From Macrocystis pyrifera (lineage: Eukaryota > Sar > Phaeophyceae > Laminariales > Laminariaceae), in NCBI GenBank assembly GCA_031763025.1, contig JASSKH010000002.1:19162168-19226167 (forward strand): a stretch of DNA of 64,000 nucleotides. The letters run 5' to 3'. The position numbers and the translations under genes are program-made. Numbering within the stretch: position 1 is the stretch's first letter; every line of letters begins with the position of its first letter. Shown in pieces: positions 43,621-54,235 of the stretch. The notes under the pieces were generated by a model. That model was given only the letters and a program-made list of their open reading frames with translations. It was not told the origin of the DNA and did no database searches.

Positions 43621-46400
43621 ATGTTTATGTATAAGATGCACTCTCTTTTTTTAGCATGCTGCTCTGCGGCGGCCGAGGATTATTTTTCGCACTTTTGGCT
43701 GCGGGGCAAGCAAGTGGGCCGTGGGTACATTATGACGCATGTCTGGAGCCCGGCCGAACACTGTGGCGGTGCTCGGGGGATTGAACGTTGCTGCGCTGGC
43801 TCGAAATGACAAGGGATTGCTTTCCTCCTCGCCGAGCCGAGTAGATGACATGGAAAACCCCACTTTTTATAAGTAATAGCCCGCCACCCTCGAACACATT
43901 TTTGAGCTCCCCCTGCTGATGTTTTCAACCCCAGCAGAAGAAGTAGCAGTACCAGCAGCAGACATACAGCAGCGACAGCAGTGCAAATCTGTCGGTCGTC
44001 GTATCTGTTTCTCCAAGCCCTTTAACGGGTGGTGTACACCTAACACCGAGCACGCTCGTGACCACAAAACTTTCTCCCTTCGTCCGCCTATACCTGAGAG
44101 ACATTGACATCAGGTATTTAGGTGTTGGTGTCATACCTAGCTAGTTGTCCAGTCGCACGCTCTCAACGGCAGGAAATCGCAACGGGCAAAGGCCACGGAG
44201 CCAGGCCCATACTGCCTCCCGTCTCGCCGTACTGCCCCCTGTTTCGGTGCGGCACCGCGTACAGGCCACACTGCCCGACTGCTGATTCGACGAGCTGTTT
44301 GCACTTTTGAAAACGAAGAATTTTCTCTGATAATATTCTCTGCGTTGAAAATCTCAAATCTCGATAATTTTGGAACCCCCCGCCTTTTTTCTGTTTTGTT
44401 TTTCATCAACCTCAGCAGCAGCAGGTAACAGCAGCACCAGAACACGTCTACCAAGTGTGGAGAGTCATACATGTTTCACCGAGCCCTTTGACATACACCG
44501 CACACCTTTCACCGCGCACGTACGTGACCACACACCTCACACCGAGCACGTACGTGACCACAAAACTGCCTGCCTTGGTCCGTCTACCTGGGGGGAAATT
44601 AGCACCGGGTATCTACTGTATATGTAGGTATCATACCTAGCGAGTTGTTCAGTCGCACGCTCTCAGCAGCAGGTAGGCGCACCGGCGATCAACAGCCACA
44701 GAGCCAGTCTCAATTCTGCCGCGCGTCTCGCTGTACGCCCTGTCTCGGTGTGCATCTGGCATAGTAGTAATTGTAGTCTAGTAGTACAGCAGTAGTATTA
44801 ATAGTATGTGTAGTAGTACCGGTACGCAGTAGCAGCACGTAGTACCAGGTAGTATATAACAGTAGTAGCAGTAGCAGTAATAGTCGTAGTAGTAGCAGTA
44901 GTAGTAGTGGTAGTAGTGGCAGTAGTATCATAAGAGTAGCAGTAGTAACAGCAGTAGTACTATTGGTAACAGTAGGTATAGTAGTGCTGTCATTACCGCG
45001 AGTCTGCTGCTGTAACCATGAGGATTTTATGCTGTTTTCGACAGTCATTTATTTAAACGTAGAGAGAAACATTCCATGACAAGTGCACACATTTTTTGTA
45101 ATGATGCCTTCAATCGTATGTAGACCGGTTGCTGCCTATTGATGTAAATATTGGTGTTCTAGTTCTACTGCTGTTGTCTGGAGTCAGCTGCTGTTGCCGT
45201 GAGTACACATTTGACAGTCGTTGGATTTTTTTCCTGAGAAATAGATGCAGATAACTTTTTCATCGTGCCTCAACCGTACATGTAAGTGTGCATGAATAAA
45301 TATGGAGAAGCTGCTTCCAACTAATAATAGTGTTTTTTTGGGTATTTGGCCTTTCTGCACTCATGACGCTGTTTTTGACACGCAGGTATAGAATTCTGAA
45401 GTGGCTACAGTATGTATATGTATAAGATGCACTCTTTTTTTCTGGCATGCTGCTCTCAGGCGGCCGAGGGTACTTTCTCGCACTTTCGGCTGCGGGACAA
45501 GCAAGGGGGCCGTGGGTACATTCGACGCATATCTGGATCACGCCCAAGCACCGTGGCGGTGCTCGGGTCGCTGAGCTGACTTTAAAACAAGGGGTCGCTT
45601 TCCGCCTCGCCGAGCCGAGTATATGGCATGGAAAACCCCACAATTTTTTTTTCATTAGTAAATGGCCCGCCACCCTCGAATACTTTTTCCAGCCCCCTCT
45701 GCTGTACACATGTTTTCAACCTCAGCAGAAGAAGTAGCAGTAGCAGCAGATATACAGCAGTAACAGCAGTATGCGTCTGTCGGCCGTCGTATTTGTTGCA
45801 CCAAGCCCTTTGACGGGCAGTACACCTAACACCGAGCACGCTTGGGACCACAAAACTGCCTCCCACTCTCCGCCTATACTTGGCAGACATTGGCTCCAGG
45901 TATGTAGGTGTTGTCATACCTAGCTACTGTAGTTGTCCAGTCGCATGCTCTCAGCAGCAGGTAATCGCGATGTGCAAGAGCCACACGGAGCCAGGCCCAC
46001 ACTGCCTCCCGTCTCGCCGTACTGCCCCCTGTCTCGGTGCGGCACCGCGTACAGCCCACACTCCCCGGACTACTGACACGACGAGCTGTTTGCACTTCCA
46101 AAAGAGAAGAATTATATCTGATAATTTTCTACACGTTGAGAATCTCAAATCTCAATAATTTTGAAATTCCCCGCCTTTTGCCTGTTTTGTTTTTTTATCA
46201 ACCTTAGCACCAGCACCAGCATGTGCAGCAGCACCTCACAACACGTCTGCCGAGTGTCGAGAGTCACATATGTTTCTTGTAGCCGTTTGACACCACACAC
46301 CTTATACCGAGCACGTACGTGACCACAAAACTGCCTTCCTCGTTCCGTTACCCGGGGGAAATTGGCACCAGATATCTACTGTATATTACTAGTACCAAAT
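43621..46400 (-). repeat. Two TAC-core array units, inverted
   Basis: Minus-strand order from 46,400 down: the two gtggtcacg-type blocks and the tail module (to 45,420), then directly the middle part of a unit (45,415-45,000), the triplet core, both blocks again and a tail module ending at 43,621. The start block between the two units is missing, so one junction is deleted relative to units 1-2. Confidence 0.75.
44755..45000 (-). repeat. TAC triplet core, inverted copy
   Basis: AGT/TAG triplets on the plus strand, equivalent to the cores at 1.7, 5.6 and 54.0 kb read on the other strand. Confidence 0.85.
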
Positions 46401-46429
46401 AGACTTTTGGTCCGGAATACTTCACTTTC

Positions 46430-47060
46430 TCTTCCAGTCGTGGGTCTTCTCTCGCACTCTAGGCTGCGTGGCACACAGGGGGCCCGCGTGTACACCACGG
46501 CGCAAGTGCGAGCCCCGGCCGAGGTCCGTGGCGCGGGCCTCCGAAGTCGAGAGTTCTGGCAACTATCTACGGGGAGTCATTCCGACCCGCTAGAGTCAAG
46601 CAGGACAACGGAAACCACAAGTTTGAAGATTTTTGGCTGCTGCTGGCTGCTGCTGTATAATGTCTGATCACACCGTCCCTTGAGCTCTCTATAGAGGCAG
46701 CCACGACACTGCAACAGTCGTTGATCAAGCTCTCCGTTTAGTGGTGGCCACGGATAGCGCATCTTGTGTGTGTGGGCCGTGATTCCTGTCAACCTAGGAA
46801 TGAGGAACGAACACATATAATCTCGAGAAAGGTGCAATTAATTGGATGCTACCCAGGGGTAGGACGACGATTTGCACGAACTCACACTTCATCCTCAGCA
46901 GCAGCAACACTCGGCAGCACTCGAGAACAGTCGATTCAAGCAGCGCTCGTACGCCTGTTGTTGCTGTTCTTGTACTGCTGCGTACTGCTCGAGCAGCACT
47001 CAAGCGCACGAGCATCAATGAGTCATTTTCCAAGCCTATTTATTGCGCCGCAAAAAAAAG
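46430..47060 (-). repeat. Inverted copy of the 8,560-9,200 block
   Basis: Same words in reverse: ggcgcaagtgcgag, tggcaactatctacgggg, ggccacggatagcgc, gggccgtgattcctgtc. It adjoins the inverted array just as the plus copy adjoins unit 3, so array and block moved or duplicated together. Confidence 0.7.
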
Positions 47061-47339
47061 ACACGGGAGCACGAGACGAACACGAGCACGACGTGGCCAA
47101 GCAGCTACGGGTACACGAGCACTTGGCAGCAGAGCAGCAGCACCCAGCGACACTCGAGCAACACTCGACTCGAGTAGCACTCGTACGCCTGTTGTTGCTG
47201 TTGTTTTACTGCTGCTGCTCGAGCAGCACGAGCTCGAGCAGCACTGCTGTGTGCTCCGTTGCAGTTGCCGCAAGAAGCGAGAAGAACAAAATCTTTGCAG
47301 CTAAAAAAATTGAAGATCCGGGCAGGTTTCCAAGCCCCT
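47061..47339 (+). repeat. CTCGAGCAGCAC-rich duplication
   Basis: The segments at about 46,905-47,010 and 47,150-47,260 are direct repeats sharing ctcgtacgcctgttgttgct, tactgctgc and ctcgagcagcac. Several Ala/Ser-rich frames overlap and are artefacts. Confidence 0.6.
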
Positions 47340-47540
47340 AGATTGCTTTTTGGAAGTGGGACCCCATCCCCTGAGTTGCTTGCTGGGTCACGTGACTTTG
47401 ACCACCTAGAGCATATGCCACGTAGCCCGGCCGGAGCCAACGCTTGCATCGTGCTGTCCACGCCGCCCCCCCTGCGGGCCCCGCAGCAGGAAGCACGAGA
47501 AAAGACTCGGCCAAACGAGAAATGTGAATTATTCCGGAAA
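47340..47540 (+). repeat. Dispersed repeat shared with 57,145 and 5,490
   Basis: Shared with 57,145-57,310: ttgcttgctgggtcacg, gactttgaccacctagagc, gccaacgcttgca, aggaagc. A short inverted piece is inside array unit 2 near 5,490-5,560. Confidence 0.75.
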
Positions 47541-47874
47541 AACGGCCATTTGGTACAAAGTAATATGGGAAAATGGCAGCGAAGCTATGCATAATTCAAA
47601 ATGTTTGAGCTGGGCCAGCCAAGTCAATGCCAGAGCGGTGGATGGGCTGTGCCCCGCTTAGTGTTACGTTTTTGAATGCTGATGTTTTGACACGATGTTG
47701 ATTACGCAACCTAAAAAAAAAAACTGAAATCCTGTTTTTTTTTCCCATTTTTTTTTGTCCGAGGGATACCGCCGATACGAGGTCCTACATGAGGTGCCTG
47801 GGGGAGTAGCGCAAGGGCGAAAATAATACTCCTGGTTGTATAACGCCCATATCGCAAGGCGTATGATATAAGAT
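47541..47874 (+). other. Mostly unassigned; CAAGG-like motif
   Basis: At 47,780-47,825 a diverged gaggtcctacatgaggtgcc ... gcgcaagggcgaaa copy of the short CAAGGTTCCC repeat lies just before another, true copy. No gene. Confidence 0.4.
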
Positions 47875-48445
47875 ACAAGGTTCCCCTTCGGGATGTAGGT
47901 ATCGTGGAATCCCGGGGGCGTCGCAAGGCGCAAAGGGAGTCACAGTAAACTCACGTACAGCTGTTCTTGACGGCAACGTGAGCCATGGGTTAGCGTATTG
48001 CTCGAAGAATATAGTAATAATAGTAGTCAGCAGGAACTGAGTACTACTCTTGCTGTGGCGCATACTACACTACATGAACGTGGTACCATGGGCTGGCTAC
48101 TGTACTCCTCCTATACACCACTACCACTACTACACGGATGTAGTACAGGTAGAAGGAGCACATGCACTCTACAAATTCTACCTGGTACACTATACTACTA
48201 CGACTACTAACTATACTACTAAGTACTACTGCTAGGGCATAACCAATCGCTCATACCCTGCAGAAAACCTCATGGTACACAGAGAGGTCAAATAACCACG
48301 CGGCACCATGGGTTGGGGTATGACTACTATACTGTTACACTACGCACCACTGCCAGTAATACGTAGATGCAGTACAGGTAGAAGCATGAATAAATACTAC
48401 CTGGTACACTACTACCTACTACGAGTACTACTATTACTACTATAT
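47875..48445 (+). repeat. Partial TAC-core array unit (start blocks only)
   Basis: Begins acaaggttccccttcggg and follows unit 1 through ccatgggttggggtatgac and gtagaagcatgaataaatac, then is cut off by the CAAGGTTCCC repeat at 48,446. Confidence 0.7.
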
Positions 48446-48649
48446 ACAAGGTTCCCCTCCGGGAGGTGCCGTGTTAATAGGGGAGTGGCGCAAGAGCGAA
48501 ATAGCATTCGTATCCAACCCTGCACACTTGTTTGTGTAGAAGTAGTACCTGCATCCACCCAACATTTAAAACGTGAAGAACACACACAACATATTTATTT
48601 TGAGGACAGACTAATATAATAATGTTCGCGGAATTAGTGCGCAATCAAT
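48446..48649 (+). repeat. Right copy of the duplicated segment, first part
   Basis: Matches 41,981-42,186. Continues at 50,561 after the inserted TIR element. Confidence 0.85.
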
Positions 48650-48849
48650 AGAGTGTCTGCGCATAATATTTTTGTTTATCAAGGATTTCCGTCGGAAATG
48701 TAATCATAATCGATAGCCTTTCGGCATGCGCATAATCGTAGACGAAAAACAGCTAAATATTGGACGTTTGAAAAAAAAAAAAAAAACACTTGCGGCAGCG
48801 GCAGCACTTTTTTTTGTACCAAACGAGCCGAACACAAGAAGTCGTGCAA

Positions 48850-49330
48850 GCAGCAGCAGTACTCACCTGCAGCAGCAGCAGCAGCTGCAGGAGCAGTAAG
48901 CAGCAGCAAGCACCAACAGGCAGAAGTGCGATCTATCTTGCGTTCCTCGACACTCGCTGTGCAAGCAACGCCGCCACAACGAGAAGATCGCCCTCCTTCT
49001 TCGTCGTCCTCTCTGGCGGAAAAGGGGTCGAAGATCAGGGGCGTGGTGGCATGGGTGCACGTGCTTGCAGCACCAGCAGCGCCTGCGACAGCTCTTGCAG
49101 CAGCGCTTTTGCTTGAGGCAGCTCTCGCTTCCAGCAGCGCTTGCTCGCAGCAGCGCTTGGTTGCCGCAGACCTTGCTTGTGTGCAACAGCGCTCGCTTGC
49201 AGCAGCGCTTTTGTTTGCAGCAGCGCCTGCTCACCGCAGTGCTCGCTTATTGCCGCAGTGTTTCCAGCAACAACAGCACTTACTTGCAGCAGCAGCAGCA
49301 GCACACTATATGCAGTAGTAGCAGCAGTAG
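48850..49330 (+). repeat. CAG / GCAGCAGCGCTT minisatellite inside the TIR element
   Basis: Irregular units of about 15-24 bp built on gcttgcagcagcgctt, merging into CAG runs near 49,280-49,370. Cys-, Ala-, Gln- and Leu-rich frames in all phases are artefacts. Confidence 0.75.
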
Positions 49331-49705
49331 TCGGTGACGTACAGCAGCAGCAGCAGCAGCACCTACCTAGTAGTATCTGCTGCTGCAGCAGCAGGCAGCA
49401 AAGGCATGCAGCATCAGCGGCAGCAATTCTTCTCGCAAAACTCCGCCGGTAGCAGACACATGGTCCGAGGGTCTGAGGCCACTCTCGGGGCAAGCTTGGC
49501 CAATCCAAAGCGTCCGGAGAGTTTTCGGCCGATAGAATGCAGCGGTCGAATCTCATATCATACAAATATGGCTCTATTAATAGATATATATATATAAAAC
49601 TCGAGAATATCGCGATATTTGACATTTAGAGCCAAATTATGTACCTCACGAGTTTTATACGGACGTCGGGTATAGCGATATTTTCGCCACACGTGGTCCG
49701 CAACA

Positions 49706-49751
49706 CACAAATATATGCTTGGGGTATTTTTACCCCAAGCATATATTTGTG
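49706..49751. repeat. Perfect hairpin, 21-bp arms and TTTT loop
   Basis: Left arm 49,706-49,726 starts cacaaatatatgcttgggg; loop tttt 49,727-49,730; right arm 49,731-49,751 is its exact complement. Near it lies the 14-bp palindrome aatatcgcgatatt (49,606-49,619), repeated at 50,352-50,365. Confidence 0.9.
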
Positions 49752-50560
49752 TTCTCTTTTTTGTTGGTAGAGCCGGATTTGGCAGACAAAATTGGAAACA
49801 GCCTGTCCCCTCTACTCGGTCATCCGATCATTACCCTGCCAGCAAGCACCACAACAGCAGCAGCAGCAGTGGTGGCCGCCACGACTTGGTTGAATGAGTA
49901 CGGGAGACGGGTGCTCCCTTGGTCGGGGAGAGGCGGATGCACGGGATGCCCCGGTTCAGCGGCACCAGCACAGCACCCAGTGCTCTGGCTGGGCGTCTTT
50001 CTGACGGGGTTGCCCCAAACCCATGTCCCCAACACCGCACGCCCCACCTCATCCGGGAACAAGCGGGTAGCGCCAACCCGACCTTTAGTTTTTGGCGGAC
50101 ACGTCTCAGCACGAGCACGAGACGCGCCATCGTCTATGCCAAGAGCCAAATCCATGGTGTACGCGGGCGCTGTAGCCTGCCGAACTACGTAGAGAAGCAG
50201 CTGCAGCAGCAGCAGCGACGTCCTCCAGCCCATGCGATGTTCTACGTGTTTGTGCACTTGCCGCCTATTTGTATTTCACCCATGTTTTATCTCACGTTGC
50301 TTTGGCAAGAAACCCGATATTGAGTTTTATATCGAGGGATTTGCGTGTACGAATATCGCGATATTGAATTCAGCGCAAAGAGTCGAAATATCACCCTCTG
50401 TTGAGTTTTATATATGTCTAATAGTATAATATGCTATCCAAAAATGCATAACTTTGTCATTTTTATGCAAATTTGATTAGGATATTTGATTAGTCGTCGG
50501 TAACGGGGGAATAGATAAGCAAAATTCGTAATATTCTTTCTTTTGCGCAGACACTCTAAT

Positions 50561-51818
50561 AACACAAAATAGGGTAGCGGGAAGTGGATATATTGATCCA
50601 GCTGACTTGCGGCGATTAATTCGCAAGTAACAAAAAGTTAATCGTTCAGAAAAGCAAGGTGGATGAACGTACTGGTACAAAAAAGGTCACAAGTGGAAAA
50701 CACAACTCTCACAACTTGTATTATAATACTAAACGTTCAGAAAAGCAAGGTGGATGAATGCCGGTAGCTAAACTGAAATGATGTGGGGAACGGAAATTGG
50801 GAAACGGCTGGCAGAGAAGCGTATGTATGAGGGATACTACTGATTTAAGGAAGGATGTTCGGTTTATATAGGAACGGCATCTGCGCTATATTGTCGGAAG
50901 GCAAGCATAATAAAAAAAATGAATAATAATGAATGTACTGCTGTTAAGTTGTAGTACTCTGCCGGCGTCACGGGTGGCTTGGTGGCCCGCGTGCCTATCA
51001 AGATCAATTTCGTGGGTTCAATCAAATCTCACCGAGTGCATGCTCGTAGGGACTTTTGCATAAAAAAATGATAAGCGGAAAGCGCGAGGGCGTCAGTTAG
51101 CTACATTCGATGAAAATCGACGAGCAGTGGGAATGCTGAACCCTATGCGCGATAAAAATGAAGGCACGTACCGGGGGAAGAAGGGACGACACCTGTGACC
51201 ACGGCTTGTCCAGAAGATCGTCGAGGGTAAAAACTTCCTACGAGTGGGCTGGAAAGTAAAAGTGATGAAAAAAAAAAAAAAAAGTACTGAAACAAAAAAG
51301 CGTGGATGGTGCGAGTCGAACCTCGGAAACGAATTTTTTATCGGGCGCAGTATGCTCGTACAACTGGCACGTCGTGTTTTTTTTCCGCAATCTGAACCAC
51401 ATTGCACGATCTCCTACAACCAGTTAGTCCTGCTGTAGAGTAGGTTGTGCAGGTACGACTGCGTATAGAGCAGTACTGATGTGAAATGCCACGTGAGGAA
51501 CGTACGTGTACTTCTCCCCTTTCAGCTGGCTCTAGGATCTATCGGTCAGCAGTGTGTAGGACACACAGCAATCAGAACTACTGCTGTAAAGCATGTTTTA
51601 TACGAACGCTGCTGTACTAATTGTTGTACAGCAGTGTTTTACAGTAGTACGAACGGTTTGTTTTTGTTGTACTCGAGTCGACGAATATATCGATTCGGGG
51701 ATAATCGGTACCGAGCAAAAAATGCCGGTCACACATTGCGGAAGGTACGTGCATAGGGGGCCAATGTGCCGATGACAACAACAACGAACACTGGTACTAC
51801 TGAGGGTACAGCGCGGAT
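50561..51818 (+). repeat. Right copy of the duplicated segment, second part
   Basis: Matches 42,187-43,440 almost base for base, including SINE S3 and the following tRNA-like head (51,300-51,370). Small differences are a few bases (for example a 4-base expansion in the box B region near 51,020). Confidence 0.85.
50961..51290 (+). mobile_element. tRNA-related SINE, copy S3
   Basis: Duplicate of S2 as part of the larger segment, not an independent insertion. Box B is altered (gggttcaatcaaatctc), so this copy has probably lost promoter function. Confidence 0.75.
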
Positions 51819-52711
51819 CTTCCACATGCGCATAGTACCCTGCCTGCTGCTGCTGTTGGCGCACTGTGCTGAGCACAGCCGGAGCAATGGCAATGTTGGA
51901 TCACACACAGCAATAAGCAAAAGCAGGGAGAGAGGTAGGTGATGATGATGCATGGATGCTGGACCAGGTAGGTGGTGTGGTCGTGGCGTGGTCACAAGTG
52001 ATCGATCGAAATCTCCGATAAACCAACTTTGATAGCCGCAGTATGATCATCGGTACGCGCAAGGTGTGCCCACTGCTGCTGCTGGGCAGCAGGGTTGTGG
52101 TGCTGTGGGAAGCTGGCGGTAAGCACGCTCTGTGCACTGCTGTGGGCATTGTTCTCTAGGCGGTGGTCCGTGCTGTCCGCGCAACAACCTAAAAAAAGTG
52201 TACAGGGATATTATACTTCATCCTGGGTACATACCGATAAAAAAATATATGGCAGACGATGGAATGCGGACGGCAGGCTCCGACAAACACAACCAACCAC
52301 AGCAACACTGCGCATATGTGTGTGTCGAACACGCACGGCGTGTGGGCGGCAGCGTTGGAACGATGGGATCTGTGCATGTTGTCTGTTGTGTACCTAGTAT
52401 ATGCCTGAGCTGTGTGCTCACAGGTCATGAGAGCCTGGGGGAGAAAACAGACAGCATGTTGTACCGATACGTACGTACAAATAAGGCCTCTCGTACTGAA
52501 ACCAGGGAAATCGTCTTATCCACTCCCGCGGGAAAAAAAACTTTGGGCGCCTGCCACGCGCTTCAGAGTGCACGGATTGCGCCGAGACCTACACCAATGT
52601 GTCCGGCAGGGCTTCCCGTGTCCGTGTACTTACTGTTTTGCCTAAAAGTGCTCGTGCGAAGAGAAAAGTTGACAAAAGTACGAAAATTTGACAAATATAC
52701 GTATACATATA
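51300..52711 (+). repeat. 1.4-kb dispersed repeat, copy D
   Basis: Longest copy of the family also at 32,110-33,190, 42,925-43,440 and 24,950-25,690. It starts with a minus-strand tRNA-like piece and ends after gtgctcgtgcgaagagaaaa. A 219-codon plus frame (52,132-52,791) crosses it but is not kept in copy C, so I do not call it a gene. Confidence 0.7.
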
Positions 52712-53217
52712 GTACTACAGTAACTTTCATACAACGGCAACGTAGCATGCAAGCGGTACCGTGGGTTGGGGGCATGACTACTATTTTTTAACTCTTGACA
52801 TACACCACCATAATACCACTACTACGCAGATAGATGTACTGTATTAAAGGTAGAAGCAGCATGCACGCTACAAAATACTAAACTATTAATACTAATTGTA
52901 CTCTTAGTATTTTGTGAACGTACAGGCTACTTAAGTGTCTGGCAGCTATTCTTCACGGTTGAGGGCATCTAATGCTATTGACCAAGTAGAAGCAGCATGC
53001 TGACGGCATCAACAGCAATAGCGGACACCAAAACGGCTACGGCTGTTGCTACTACTTATAGTACAGGTACTATGATACCACTGCTATTGGACAAGTACCA
53101 TAGGCTACTATTAATAATAATACGTACTACAACTACAACTATTATATACTACACCAACTATTTCAGAATTCTATATCTGCGTGCCAAACAGCGTCAATAA
53201 TACACAAAGGCCAACTA

Positions 53218-53324
53218 TTACGGGGGACCATAGTAGATAGGACCAAATATTGTCAGTAAAAATAGGTAAATATATAGGTTTTTGTGTGTGTGCCGTAGGT
53301 CCTATTTACTATGGACCCCCGTAA
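53218..53324. mobile_element. Mariner-type MITE, copy 2 (107 bp)
   Basis: Ends ttacgggggaccatagta / tactatggacccccgtaa with TA on both sides (53,216-53,217 and 53,325-53,326). Sister of 30,021-30,128. Confidence 0.8.
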
Positions 53325-53439
53325 TAACCAAAAACATCGCTCTTAAAAGTATTTGTTGGTGCAGCTTCTCTGTGTTTATTGATGTACAGATATATGTACC
53401 GTTGGGGCACGATGAAAATATTTATGTATATTTTTACTT

Positions 53440-53746
53440 TACAGCCTAACTCGAAGGAGGTTTTAACCTCTGCGATCTTCTGGACATGCCGTGGTCACAG
53501 GTGTCGTCCCTTCTCCCCCCCGGTACGAGCTTTTAATTTTTTGTCCCGCATAGGGTTCAGCATTCCCACTGCTCGTCGATTTTCATCGAATGTAGCTAAC
53601 GCACCCTTTCGGGCTTTCCGCTAATCAATTTTTTTTAATGCAAGAAAAAGTCCCTACGAGCATGCACGCGGTGAGACTCGAACCCACGAAATTGATCTTG
53701 ATAGGCACGCGGATAACCTACCAAGCCACCGTGGACGCCGGTACTG
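53440..53746 (-). mobile_element. tRNA-related SINE, copy S4
   Basis: Minus strand; box A-like ggtggcttggtaggtt and box B-like gtgggttcgagtctc are both intact. It interrupts an array unit between cacgatgaaa and ttgtcatgaaaa, words that adjoin in unit 1 near 1,390-1,425. Confidence 0.7.
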
Positions 53747-54009
53747 AATCTATTTGTCATGAAAAAATTATAACGACTGTCAAATATGTACTCACGACAA
53801 CAGCAGCTGACTCGTGGCAACAGCTCGAGAACTCTAGCATACTATTTACATCAATAGGCGGCAACCGGTCTACATACGATTGAGGGCATCATGAAAAAAG
53901 TATGTGCAGTTGTCATAAAATGTTTCTCTTTGCGTTAAGTTAACGGCTGTCGAAAGCAGTATAATATGCTCATGGTGACAGCAGCAGACTCGCCGCAACG
54001 ACAGCAATA

Positions 54010-54235
54010 CTATACTGGTACCTATTATTACCAATACTACTACTGCTACTATTATAATACTACTGCCACTACTATTAATACTGTTAATTTTGGTACTGCT
54101 ACTACTGCTAGTACTACTATTATTAAGTACCAGTACGCACTACTACAACGTACTACTACACTACTACTAATACTACTGGTATACTACTACTGTACTACTA
54201 CCACTACTATACTACAGCTACTACTACTATGCCAT
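54010..54235 (+). repeat. TAC triplet core, fourth copy
   Basis: Imperfect TAC/ACT/ATT run in the same relative place as in units 1 and 2, followed at once by the cacaccgagacag block. Confidence 0.85.

Larger units (their letters stand above)
48650..50557. mobile_element. 1,908-bp TIR element with empty-site proof
   Basis: Perfect 14-bp ends agagtgtctgcgca, flanked by aat at 48,647-48,649 and 50,558-50,560. The left copy of the segment (42,175-42,190) reads gaatcaataacac without the insert, which fixes both borders and a 3-bp target. A 3-bp target fits PIF/Harbinger or some CACTA-like elements, though AAT is not the classic TAA/TTA. The inside holds CAG-rich minisatellites, a 21-bp-arm hairpin and two frames of about 150 codons (plus 49,719-50,192; minus 49,820-50,257). 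Neither has transposase motifs. Confidence 0.85.

Noticed and set aside
48863-49625. Cys/Ser- and Leu-rich frames of 120-196 codons
   Set aside because: Produced by CAG/GCAGCAGCGCTT repeats; all phases are open and composition mirrors the repeat.
52132-52791. 219-codon plus-strand frame
   Set aside because: Lies in a dispersed repeat and is not preserved in its other copies at 32-33 kb and 25 kb.
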